DNA of 32,431 bases, from NCBI GenBank assembly GCA_028285185.1, contig JANQQD010000032.1:1-32431 (forward strand), given 5' to 3'. This DNA is from Anaerolineae bacterium (lineage in GTDB: Bacteria; Pseudomonadota; Alphaproteobacteria; DSM-16000; Inquilinaceae). Made by a program: the position numbers and the translations under genes. Under the pieces are notes generated by a model. That model was not told the DNA's origin. It saw nothing but the letters and a program-made list of their open reading frames with translations, and searched no databases. Below are positions 8,680 through 16,266 of this stretch, piece after piece; position 1 is the stretch's first letter, and each line of letters starts with the position of its first letter.

Positions 8680-9531
8680 TTGAACCAGAACCTTTTATGG
8701 CTCGCGTCCTACCCAAAGTCCGGAAACACCTGGGTCCGCACCTTCCTTGCCAATCTGATCGTCGACAGACGCGAACCCGTGGACGTCAACGACCTCTCTG
8801 ACTATATCGGGCCGGAATACGCCCATTTCTTTTACGAGAACCTCGCGCGCCGTCCACTGGCGGAAATGACCGACAAGGAAATCAACGGCCTGCGCCCAAC
8901 AGTGCAAAGGTTCCTTTCCGAGCGGCATCCCGACGTTCATTTCGTAAAGACGCATTCCACGCTCGCCGTCCTCGATGGCATTTCCACCATCTCGCGGGAC
9001 TACACTTGGGGCGCCGTCTATCTCGTCCGCAATCCGCTCGACGTGGCCGTCTCGTACGCGCATCACATGGGCAGCCCGCTGGCCACGATCGTCGACCTTC
9101 TCGAGGATCCGGGGGCCCGCATTCCCACCACCCAGTATGGGGTGTTCCAGTTCCTCGGAACCTGGTCCCAACACGTGCGCGCCTGGGCCGGCGCGCAAGG
9201 GCTGAGGAAGCTGGTGATCCGCTATGAGGACCTCGCGCGCGATCCGGTGGGAAGCTTCGCGTCACTGTGCGCCTTCGCGGGGGTTCCCGCAGATGCGGAA
9301 CGCTTGGAAAAGGCGATCCGGTTCAGTGGCTTCGATGTCCTTTCCGAGCAAGAGACCAAGGCAGGGTTTGTCGAGCGCATGAATTCGGAGTCTGCGTTCT
9401 TTCGCAAAGGGCGTGTCGGATCCTGGCGAGAGGAGATGCCGCCGCATCTTGCAGCACGTGTCGTTGCCAGCCATGGCACTGTCATGCGTCAATGCGGCTA
9501 TCTTGACGACCGCGGCCAGCCGGTCTTCTAA
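8680..9531 (+). CDS. PAPS-dependent sulfotransferase 1
   Basis: Sulfotransferase-fold enzyme expected to move a sulfuryl group from PAPS to a hydroxyl or amine acceptor; 283 residues. Family landmarks are complete: the 5'-phosphosulfate loop YPKSGNTW (residues 11-18), KTH (90-92) carrying the likely catalytic His, the 3'-phosphate segment RNPLDVAVSYAHH (117-129), RYEDL (181-185) and the C-terminal FRKGRVGSW (241-249). No signal peptide or membrane segment is seen, so it is probably cytoplasmic. The start is the TTG at 8680, with GGAGGGAG at 8666-8673. It ends with the tail GYLDDRGQPVF shared with copies 2 and 4. It is most like sulfotransferase 2 (shared ANLIV, a LLEDPGARIPT-type segment, FQFLGTWS, RKGR). 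The acceptor is unknown. Confidence 0.9.
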   Translation: MNQNLLWLASYPKSGNTWVRTFLANLIVDRREPVDVNDLSDYIGPEYAHFFYENLARRPLAEMTDKEINGLRPTVQRFLSERHPDVHFVKTHSTLAVLDGISTISRDYTWGAVYLVRNPLDVAVSYAHHMGSPLATIVDLLEDPGARIPTTQYGVFQFLGTWSQHVRAWAGAQGLRKLVIRYEDLARDPVGSFASLCAFAGVPADAERLEKAIRFSGFDVLSEQETKAGFVERMNSESAFFRKGRVGSWREEMPPHLAARVVASHGTVMRQCGYLDDRGQPVF

Positions 9532-9725
9532 GCCATCGGCCGGATCGAGGGGCGCCTCAGCAGGACCCGGCCAGGGTGCGCCTCCGGTCGTTGCGGGCGT
9601 CGACCGAGACTTCGCCGGTGTGGCGCCCGCCGGCCAACCACGATATCAACACCCATGCTGGCGGACACGGCAGCACCGCATTGATGCGACGGTCCCTGCG
9701 GTGGGCACAGGAAGGATCGGGCGTT

Positions 9726-10574
9726 TTGGGTGGCATCGTCTGGCTGGCGTCGTATCCGAAATCGGGCAATACCTGGGCGCGCATCTTTCTGGCGAACCTG
9801 ATCGTCAACGGCGAACGCCCGATCAATATCAACGACATCTCGCGCTACATTGCAGCGGAGAATAACCTCGTCTTCATTCAAGGTACCTCCGGCAAGAAGC
9901 CGAGCACATTGCCTGATAGGGAGATCAACCGACTTCGGCCCGCGGCGCACAAACTGGTCTGCGAGAGCAATCCCGGACTGCAATTCCTGAAGACGCATTC
10001 GACCTTCGCAGTGCTGGACGGCGTGCCGACCATCACGCCGGAGTACAGCCATGCGGCGATCTACTTCGTGCGCAATCCTCTCGACGTCGCCGTATCATAC
10101 GCGCATCACAACAGTTGGACTCTGGCGAAGGCCGTCGATTTTCTTGAAGATGCCGGGGCTCGGACACCGACGGACGAGCATCACGCGTTTCAGTTCCTAG
10201 GAACCTGGTCAAAGCATGTCGAGGCATGGTCCACGACAAAGGCCCTGCGGGTTCACGTAACGCGCTATGAAGATATGGTTCTCGAACCGGCACGTGCATT
10301 CGGCTCGATCTGCCGCTTCCTCGGTATGCCGGTTCAGCAGCCACATCTCCAGAAAGCCATCACATTTAGCTCATTCGACGTGCTGTCCGGCCAGGAAGCC
10401 GAGGCCGGCTTCCAAGAACGGCTGGACGAGTCGACGCGGTTCTTCCGGAAGGGACGCATCGGATCGTGGCGCGAGGAACTATCGGCGGATCTCGCCGATC
10501 GCATCGTCGCGCGCCACCGCCAGGTGATGCAGCGTTTCGGCTATCTGGACGACGACGGGCAGCCGGTGTTCTGA
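9726..10574 (+). CDS. PAPS-dependent sulfotransferase 2
   Basis: Second sulfotransferase of the array; 282 residues from the TTG at 9726. The motifs are YPKSGNTW (10-17), KTH (89-91), RNPLDVAVSYAHH (116-128), RYEDM (180-184) and FRKGRIGSW (240-248). The open frame extends 50 codons further upstream, but the TTG start has AGGAAGG upstream at 9709-9715. It also gives the same length and the same Met-Gly-Gly opening as sulfotransferase 4. The first roughly 50 bases of the gene are almost identical to those of copy 4, whereas the rest of the protein groups with copy 1 (GTWS, EDAGARTPT, RKGR, SWREE). The 194 bases between copies 1 and 2 hold no clear promoter or terminator. Acceptor unknown. Confidence 0.88.
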   Translation: MGGIVWLASYPKSGNTWARIFLANLIVNGERPININDISRYIAAENNLVFIQGTSGKKPSTLPDREINRLRPAAHKLVCESNPGLQFLKTHSTFAVLDGVPTITPEYSHAAIYFVRNPLDVAVSYAHHNSWTLAKAVDFLEDAGARTPTDEHHAFQFLGTWSKHVEAWSTTKALRVHVTRYEDMVLEPARAFGSICRFLGMPVQQPHLQKAITFSSFDVLSGQEAEAGFQERLDESTRFFRKGRIGSWREELSADLADRIVARHRQVMQRFGYLDDDGQPVF

Positions 10575-10793
10575 CCGGGCACACGTTGGCGGAGCCGGCG
10601 CGGAAAGTCTTTGCGTTGCACGAAGTGTTTATCGGCGGGTAACCATGGTCTGAATAGAGTTATCTGATGGTGAACGGGATCCGCCCGTTCGATGGTGCGA
10701 CGGCCGAGGAATTAGGGCCTACCCTGCTGCAGCGAAGCGGCTTCGCCGGTCTCCGAGATACCGGTCGTTGTCGCGAAATGGAGGATCGTCGGT

Positions 10794-12041
10794 ATGGAGC
10801 CAGCGATGCGGCGACGCCTTCTTGCATGCACGGCGCTCGCGGGTCTTGCGGGGGCCGGATCTGCCGAAGCCCAGTGGGACGTAAGCGTTGGCGGTTTTCA
10901 TCGCCAATGGTTTGGCTATGGGCACAACAACTCCGATCTGCGTCTCCAATCTTTCGATCAATGGAGCGATTCCGAGATCATTTTCAACGGCCAGAATACT
11001 CTGGATAACGGCGTCACTTTCGGATTCCGGGTTGAGCTTGAGGCGAATTCAACCGGTGACACAATCGACGAGAGTTATCTGTTCATCCAGAGCGCTGAAC
11101 TGGGGCGGCTCCAGCTTGGTTCGGAGAATTCCGCCGGCTATCAGATGCAGATTTTCGGCCCCGAAACCGGGCTGCCGATCAATACGGGATCGCAGACCCA
11201 ACATGTGGCCAATCCCACCAGTTCCGGGATGTTCAGATCGCCGTTCGGCTCGACGGCCATAGAACCGGCCGGAGACAACGACGGCCAGAAACTGACCTAT
11301 TACACGCCACGGTATCAGGGCTTCCAGTTCGGCATCTCTTACCTGCCCGATGTGGATCCCACCGGCGGCGACGTAAATGCACTGGTCGTCGATGATGCCG
11401 TTGGCCGCTACAATCAGGGTGTTTCGGCAGCGGTCAACTATGTCGACACTCTGGGGCCTGTGGATGTGGCTGTCTCCGGCAGCATTTTCTGGGCGGAGGG
11501 TCCCAACGGGCAGGGTGATTTTGTGGACGCCTATGGTCCGTCAACGGGCATAACCCGCAGTGTCGGGGAAGATTTTTGGGCCTGGAGCACCGGGGCAAGC
11601 CTCACCTGGGCGGGATTCACAGTCGGCGGTTCCTACGCCAAAGTCGAAGAGGGCCGACTTCGTACCGTCAACGCGGCGTCTTCGACAATTGCCGGCGTTT
11701 CGTCGACTGAGGGTAATGGCTGGGAAGTCGGCATCGCCTATGAGACGGGACCTTGGACATTCGGCGTCCAATACTTCCAAGGGGTCGAAAAGGGTGTGTT
11801 GAATATCCCCGATAATAACTTCCATCAGTCGGTGTCCAGCGGCGTGCGCTATTCCTTGGCACCGGGGATAACGCTGGTCGGATCTGTCGGTGCGTCGGAA
11901 TTTACGGCCGAGGACGACACGGTGCGTAACGGTGGCACCATTGCTCCCATCTTTGCGACGGGCGGGGTCGTCCGCGGCAACCGTGGCGTGGATGACAACG
12001 CCGGTATCTTCGTCACCGGCGGCGTGCTGCTTTCCTTCTAG
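10794..12041 (+). CDS. Outer-membrane porin (Gram-negative porin superfamily), copy 2
   Basis: Paralogue of the porin at 7177; 415 residues from the ATG at 10794. A signal peptide ends Ser-Ala-Glu-Ala (residues 23-26), followed by the same mature start QWDVSVGGFH. The alignment with copy 1 is nearly gap-free (a two-residue gap near residue 60), and the proteins end VTGGVLLSF and VTGGVALSF. Differences cluster in short stretches such as QIFGPETG against TITSPNVG, probably loops. GGAGG (10780-10784) precedes the ATG; a second ATG at 10806 is also possible. Synonymous sites have diverged strongly, so the duplication is not recent. The codon choice looks slightly less GC-rich than copy 1. It precedes a second pair of sulfotransferases, mirroring copy 1. 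Confidence 0.92.
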   Translation: MEPAMRRRLLACTALAGLAGAGSAEAQWDVSVGGFHRQWFGYGHNNSDLRLQSFDQWSDSEIIFNGQNTLDNGVTFGFRVELEANSTGDTIDESYLFIQSAELGRLQLGSENSAGYQMQIFGPETGLPINTGSQTQHVANPTSSGMFRSPFGSTAIEPAGDNDGQKLTYYTPRYQGFQFGISYLPDVDPTGGDVNALVVDDAVGRYNQGVSAAVNYVDTLGPVDVAVSGSIFWAEGPNGQGDFVDAYGPSTGITRSVGEDFWAWSTGASLTWAGFTVGGSYAKVEEGRLRTVNAASSTIAGVSSTEGNGWEVGIAYETGPWTFGVQYFQGVEKGVLNIPDNNFHQSVSSGVRYSLAPGITLVGSVGASEFTAEDDTVRNGGTIAPIFATGGVVRGNRGVDDNAGIFVTGGVLLSF

Positions 12042-12079
12042 CGGCGCGGCCGGGCATCGGGTATGCGGCCAGCGCGCCG

Positions 12080-12112
12080 CGCCGCGGGCTCGACATCGGC
12101 CCGCGGCGTTTG
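12080..12112 (+). terminator. Terminator-like hairpin after porin 2
   Basis: CGCCGCGGGC (12080-12089) and GCCCGCGGCG (12099-12108) form a perfect 10-bp stem with a 9-base loop, 38 bases after the porin 2 stop. Only a short T run (TTTG) follows, so termination may be partial and allow read-through into sulfotransferase 3. Confidence 0.55.
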
Positions 12113-12176
12113 ATAAGCAGGGGTCGCCTTGGTCGAACCGAGGCGAGACCCTTAGCGCGAGAGCCTGCCGATCCCC

Positions 12177-13025
12177 ATGGCCATCCTCTGGCTGGCGTCC
12201 TATCCCAAATCGGGCAACACGTGGGTCCGCGCCTTCCTCGCCAACCTGTTCGCCAACCCGGCCCAGCCTGTCCACGTCAATCAGCTCGCCAACTTCGCCT
12301 ACGGAGACCATCAGGGGCTCTACTACGCCCGACTGGCCGGTCGCGACTTCTCGACCCTGTCGGACGAGGAGATCAATCGGTTTCGCCCGCAGGTGCAGCG
12401 CCAGATCGCGGCGGCGCGACCCGAGACCGTGTTCGTCAAGACGCACAACGCTCTGACGACGTTGGACGGGGTCCCGACAATCGCACCCGAGGTCAGCGCG
12501 GGCGTCATCTACGTCCTGCGCAATCCCCTCGATCTCACTGTTTCCTACGCGCATCACTACGGCGTGACGCTGGACGCTGCGATCGACGCCCTTGGATCGT
12601 CCCTCAACCGAATCGTCACCGACGGAGCGACGGCATTCCAGTTCCTCGGTAGCTGGACCGACCACGTGCGCAGCTGGCTGGTGCCCCCGCCAATGGCCCA
12701 TCACCTGATGCGCTATGAGGATATGATCGCGCACCCGGCCAAGGCTTTCGGCCAGCTGGTGAACGACTACCTAAAGCTTCCGAAGGACAGGGCCCGGCTT
12801 CAAAAGGCCATCCGGTTCAGCAGCTTCAAGGTCCTGGCGGGTCAAGAGGCGCGCGACGGCTTCGTGGAACGCGCGGCAAATGCCGACCGTTTCTTCCGGC
12901 AGGGCCGTGTCGGCGGCTGGCGTGACGTGCTGAGCGAGGCGCAGGTGGAGAGACTCCTTCTAGACCACCATGAGATGATGGAGCGATTCGGCTATCTGGC
13001 GCCGGACGGGTCTCCGCGCTACTAG
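12177..13025 (+). CDS. PAPS-dependent sulfotransferase 3
   Basis: Third sulfotransferase; 282 residues from an ATG, with a weak ribosome-binding site. The motifs are YPKSGNTW (9-16), KTH (88-90), RNPLDLTVSYAHH (115-127), RYEDM (179-183) and FRQGRVGGW (240-248). In the last motif the Lys of the usual RKG signature is Gln, as in copy 4. This motif contacts the PAP 3'-phosphate in characterised sulfotransferases, so PAPS affinity may differ from copies 1 and 2. Its closest relative here is copy 4 (shared ANLFAN, FQFLGSW, RQG, VGGWR). The tail reads GYLAPDGSPRY and departs from the PVF ending of the others. It starts 135 bases after porin 2. Acceptor unknown. Confidence 0.9.
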   Translation: MAILWLASYPKSGNTWVRAFLANLFANPAQPVHVNQLANFAYGDHQGLYYARLAGRDFSTLSDEEINRFRPQVQRQIAAARPETVFVKTHNALTTLDGVPTIAPEVSAGVIYVLRNPLDLTVSYAHHYGVTLDAAIDALGSSLNRIVTDGATAFQFLGSWTDHVRSWLVPPPMAHHLMRYEDMIAHPAKAFGQLVNDYLKLPKDRARLQKAIRFSSFKVLAGQEARDGFVERAANADRFFRQGRVGGWRDVLSEAQVERLLLDHHEMMERFGYLAPDGSPRY

Positions 13026-13075
13026 CAGGACGTCCGCCGTACGGCCTTCGGCACTGAAGGAAAGGGCAGGTTGCT

Positions 13076-13924
13076 TTGGGTGGTCTCGTCTGGCTGGCGT
13101 CGTATCCGAAATCCGGCAACACCTGGGTGCGGATGTTCTTGGCGAACCTGTTCGCCAACTTGCCGGAGCCGGTGAACATCAACACGCTCACCAACTTCAC
13201 CTTCGGCGACAACCGGGCCGACCTCTACGAACGCGTAGCCGGCAAGCCGTTCGACACCCTGAGCGATGAAGACCAGAACCGCCTGCGGCCCAAGGTGCAT
13301 CAACTGATCGCCAGTGCCAGGCCCGACAGCCTGTTCGTGAAGACGCATAGCGCGCTTGCCAATCTCGAGGGCATTCCCACGATCACACCTGAGCTGACAC
13401 AGGGCGCGATCTATATTATCCGCAACCCGCTGGATACTGCGGTATCTTATGCGCATCACTTGAATGTCGGCATCGACGAAGCTGTCCAGCTGATGGGCGA
13501 GCCTGAGAGCCGTCTTGCCACCGGCGGCCGCTTGGGCTTTCAGTTCCTCGGCAGCTGGAGTGAGCATGTTGTCTCATGGCTCGAAGCGCCCGGCCTTAAG
13601 CCGTACCTGATGCGTTTTGAGGACATGTCCCAGGCGCCCGACGCGACATTCGGCGCGCTCAGCGACTTTCTCGGCCTGCCGAAGAACCCCAAGCGGCTGC
13701 GCCAGGCCATTCGCTTCAGCTCTTTCGAAGTGCTGTCCAGGCAGGAAAGCCGGCTGGGCTTCAAAGAGCGTCCGCCGGAAGCCGAGCGGTTCTTCCGCCA
13801 GGGCAAGGTCGGCGGCTGGCGACAGGAACTCTCGCAAGAGAACGTGGCCAAGCTGGTCGCCGACCACAGTGAGGTGATGCGGCGTTTCGGCTACCTGGAC
13901 GACCAAGATGCGCCCGTATTCTGA
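13076..13924 (+). CDS. PAPS-dependent sulfotransferase 4
   Basis: Fourth sulfotransferase; 282 residues from the TTG at 13076, with a purine-rich GGAAAGGGCAGG upstream. The motifs are YPKSGNTW (10-17), KTH (89-91), RNPLDTAVSYAHH (116-128), RFEDM (180-184, Phe in place of the Tyr of the other copies) and FRQGKVGGW (240-248), again with Gln for the RKG Lys. It follows copy 3 after 50 bases and precedes yggS by 24 bases, so copies 3 and 4 and yggS are probably cotranscribed. It ends GYLDDQDAPVF. Acceptor unknown. Confidence 0.9.
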   Translation: MGGLVWLASYPKSGNTWVRMFLANLFANLPEPVNINTLTNFTFGDNRADLYERVAGKPFDTLSDEDQNRLRPKVHQLIASARPDSLFVKTHSALANLEGIPTITPELTQGAIYIIRNPLDTAVSYAHHLNVGIDEAVQLMGEPESRLATGGRLGFQFLGSWSEHVVSWLEAPGLKPYLMRFEDMSQAPDATFGALSDFLGLPKNPKRLRQAIRFSSFEVLSRQESRLGFKERPPEAERFFRQGKVGGWRQELSQENVAKLVADHSEVMRRFGYLDDQDAPVF

Positions 13925-13948
13925 TCCGCTGCCGGAAAGGGCGCCCCG

Positions 13949-14674
13949 ATGACTGCAACCGGAGACGATCGGCCAGACGATGCCGTGGTTAAGGCCGTCG
14001 CGCAGAACCTGCGGGACGTCGGATCGCGTGTGGAACGCGCAGCGGCCGAAGCCGGCCGCAGCGCCGATGCGGTCGGGCTGGTCGCGGTCAGCAAGGTGCA
14101 GCCGGCGGACCGCGTGGCCGCTGCCCTGGCTGCAGGCCATCGCCTGTTCGGGGAAAACCGCGTGCAGGAGGCAAAGACGCGATGGTCTTCGCTGCGCGAA
14201 CGGGTTCCGGATCTGCGTCTGCACCTGATCGGCCCGCTGCAGACCAACAAGGCTCGCGAAGCTGTCGCCCTGTTCGACATGATCGAGACGGTGGACCGAC
14301 CGAAGCTGGCGCGGGCCCTGGCAGAAGAATTTGCGCGCAGCGGCCGCCGACTGGAGTGTCTGTTGCAGGTGAACACGGGCGAGGAGGCACAGAAGCACGG
14401 CGTCGCGCCGGCCGAACTGGAAGGGCTCTATCGCATCGCCGTTGAAGAGTGCGGCGTGCCGGTAAGTGGCCTGATGTGCATCCAACCGATCGATGAAGCG
14501 CCCGCCCCGCATTTCGCCTTGCTGGCGGAACTCGCGGCCGGGCTCGACCTGCCTGTGCTCAGTATGGGCATGAGCGCCGATTTCGAAGCGGCGATCCATC
14601 AGGGCGCTACGCTGGTGCGTGTCGGCACCGCCATCTTCGGCGAGAGGCCGCGGCCACCCGCGGCAATCGGTTAG
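13949..14674 (+). CDS. PLP homeostasis protein, YggS/PLPBP family
   Basis: Pyridoxal-phosphate-binding protein with an alanine-racemase-like barrel that keeps PLP balance and has no known enzymatic activity. It has 241 residues. The PLP lysine is Lys49 in VGLVAVSKVQ, followed by the family-typical FGENRVQEAKTRW, then HLIGPLQTNK, and GMSADFEAAIHQGATLVRVGTAIFG near the C terminus in two contiguous parts. A GGAAAGGG lies before the ATG. It is a general housekeeping gene at the downstream end of the sulfotransferase run, and its stop overlaps the converging L,D-transpeptidase stop by three bases. I see no reason to tie its function to sulfation. Confidence 0.93.
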   Translation: MTATGDDRPDDAVVKAVAQNLRDVGSRVERAAAEAGRSADAVGLVAVSKVQPADRVAAALAAGHRLFGENRVQEAKTRWSSLRERVPDLRLHLIGPLQTNKAREAVALFDMIETVDRPKLARALAEEFARSGRRLECLLQVNTGEEAQKHGVAPAELEGLYRIAVEECGVPVSGLMCIQPIDEAPAPHFALLAELAAGLDLPVLSMGMSADFEAAIHQGATLVRVGTAIFGERPRPPAAIG

Positions 14675-15180
14675 CCGGGTCGGACCTCCAGGGCCGCATC
14701 GGCCGGAAGACGCGCCAACAAGTCCAGCAGGTCTGCCAGGGCCAGGGCGACACAGCCCTCGGTAGTGGCATAGTCGGGCTGGGCGACATGCAGGAAAATC
14801 GCACTGCCGGCCCCGGGCTCCACCGGATCGTCGTTATGCCCGAGGACCACCAGCAGGTCGTAGAGCGCGTCATCGCGCCAGAGCCGTTCATGGCTGGCGT
14901 CGAAGGGCACCGTAACTTGCCGATTATAGGCCGGATGCTCCGGCGCATCGCACCAGCCATCCTTGTGGCCAATCGGCGCGATTGGCAGCAGAGTCGGTGG
15001 TGGCGCCACCCGGTCAGCACGGTAGAGCAGCCGGCGTAGAGCGAACCGCCCCACCGGTGTCGCCCCATCGCCTTCCCGCTTTTCCTGACGAATGCCGGAA
15101 CGGCCGAGGGCACAGCGGTACCGTGCGCTGCCCCAGGACAGCCAGCCGTCCGCGGTCACGATCAGGTCGGCGTCAGCCAT
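14671..15180 (-). CDS. L,D-transpeptidase (YkuD) catalytic-domain protein
   Basis: Small YkuD-fold protein of 169 residues. The conserved core contains DGATPVGRF (38-46), LGHND (113-117) and the catalytic signature with His131 in AIFLH and Cys143 in TTEGCVAL. In characterised members this Cys forms 3-3 peptidoglycan cross-links or attaches proteins to peptidoglycan. No signal peptide is visible at the N terminus (MADADLIVTADGW), which to my knowledge is usual for this short subfamily and leaves its cellular location unclear. A GAGGA lies upstream of the ATG. It converges on yggS with overlapping stops. Confidence 0.85.
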   Translation of the reverse strand: MADADLIVTADGWLSWGSARYRCALGRSGIRQEKREGDGATPVGRFALRRLLYRADRVAPPPTLLPIAPIGHKDGWCDAPEHPAYNRQVTVPFDASHERLWRDDALYDLLVVLGHNDDPVEPGAGSAIFLHVAQPDYATTEGCVALALADLLDLLARLPADAALEVRPG

Positions 15181-15277
15181 GGCGCAGCGGTCCTCAACCT
15201 TGGGTCAGATTCCGCTGGCCACTTTAGCCGGATGATGGACCGCGCCGACAGGTCGACCGCAGGTTGGGGTGCAGTGG

Positions 15278-16114
15278 TCAGTACGTGCCGATCAGCCCGC
15301 CCGCCGGAGGCGTGCCGCCCGAACCGGTGGACGATCCGGGTCCCGTCAGGGCCTGATAGCTGTCCAGTGCTTCCGTCATGGCTTGGCCGTATTCGGGCGG
15401 TGGCGTCCGTCGGCCGTAACCGGCTGTCGGCCAGCCGGCGAAGGGCCCAGTCTCTTCAGGTGGCGCCTCGTCGGGCCGATCGCCCTCACGCTCACTGTCG
15501 CCCGGTGCCGACTGCTCGCTCTGCAGCGCGAGCGCCATGAGCGCTGCATCCAGCCGCGAATCGCCGTTGATCGGGACGGCCGCCTGCCCCGGAATTGGCG
15601 CCATCGACAGACCGGCCGTCGCCGGCTGACCGTCATCCGGATTGGCGGCGGGGACGCCCTGGAATTCAGGAGACACGGCTACGGGTTCAGCTGTCGTCCC
15701 CGGTGGCTGCATGTCCGCATAGGTACCCGAGGGGGCTGCCTCAAACGGGGCTTCGTCTTCCCCGAACACCATGGCGACGGCGTGCTCTCCGAAATCGCGT
15801 CCGGTGCCCTCTGCAACCACGGACTCCACCATTGCGCTGGCGAATCCGACGGGGCCGCCATAGAGAAATCCCCCGAGGATGCGGGCCGGGCCGCGGATTT
15901 CGTCGCCCGTCAGCTCACGATACGCAGTCGATACGAGTGGGATGTGCTGCAGCGGATTGACGACATCCAGCATGTCTTCGAACGTCATCCGCTGATCTTC
16001 CGGCACGGCCTCCCAGGCTTCTATCTGCCTGCGGACAGTGATCCGTCGGTCGCCGGAATCGTCGAGGCCCTGGGGCCACATGGCAGCATGGTCGTATTCG
16101 GCAGGATCGATCAT
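15278..16114 (-). CDS. Conserved protein of unknown function
   Basis: I do not recognise a named family. From the ATG at 16114 it has 278 residues; this start has GGAGG eight bases upstream, whereas the longer frame from 16156 has none. Residues about 50-118 look conserved: NPLQHIPLVSTAYRELTG, then GGFLYGGPVGF, a hydrophobic stretch that could be a short membrane-associated hairpin, then GTGRDFG. The remainder (about 120-278) is rich in Pro, Gly, Ala, Glu and Asp, low in complexity and probably disordered. There is no signal peptide. It lies 152 bases downstream of the LuxR-type regulator on the same strand and could be cotranscribed with it. The bases between 15181 and 15277 hold nothing recognisable. 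Confidence 0.65.
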   Translation of the reverse strand: MIDPAEYDHAAMWPQGLDDSGDRRITVRRQIEAWEAVPEDQRMTFEDMLDVVNPLQHIPLVSTAYRELTGDEIRGPARILGGFLYGGPVGFASAMVESVVAEGTGRDFGEHAVAMVFGEDEAPFEAAPSGTYADMQPPGTTAEPVAVSPEFQGVPAANPDDGQPATAGLSMAPIPGQAAVPINGDSRLDAALMALALQSEQSAPGDSEREGDRPDEAPPEETGPFAGWPTAGYGRRTPPPEYGQAMTEALDSYQALTGPGSSTGSGGTPPAGGLIGTY

Positions 16115-16266
16115 CGTGAGCACCTCCGGCCATCTCTCAAGCAATGGCCGTGCCACACGAATTACGCCTCGACTTCAGGGGATCTTGCGGCGCGAGGAAC
16201 GCTACCCCAGGCAAGAATTGCCGCAGGGCAGGCAATGCTGGCCCCGCGGCCGTCATCAAGGATCGA

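Noticed and set aside
8422-13948. Insertion sequence or transposon borders that could explain the duplicated cassette
   Set aside because: No transposase fragments, terminal inverted repeats or target-site duplications were seen around the cassette; unequal crossing-over is a simpler explanation.
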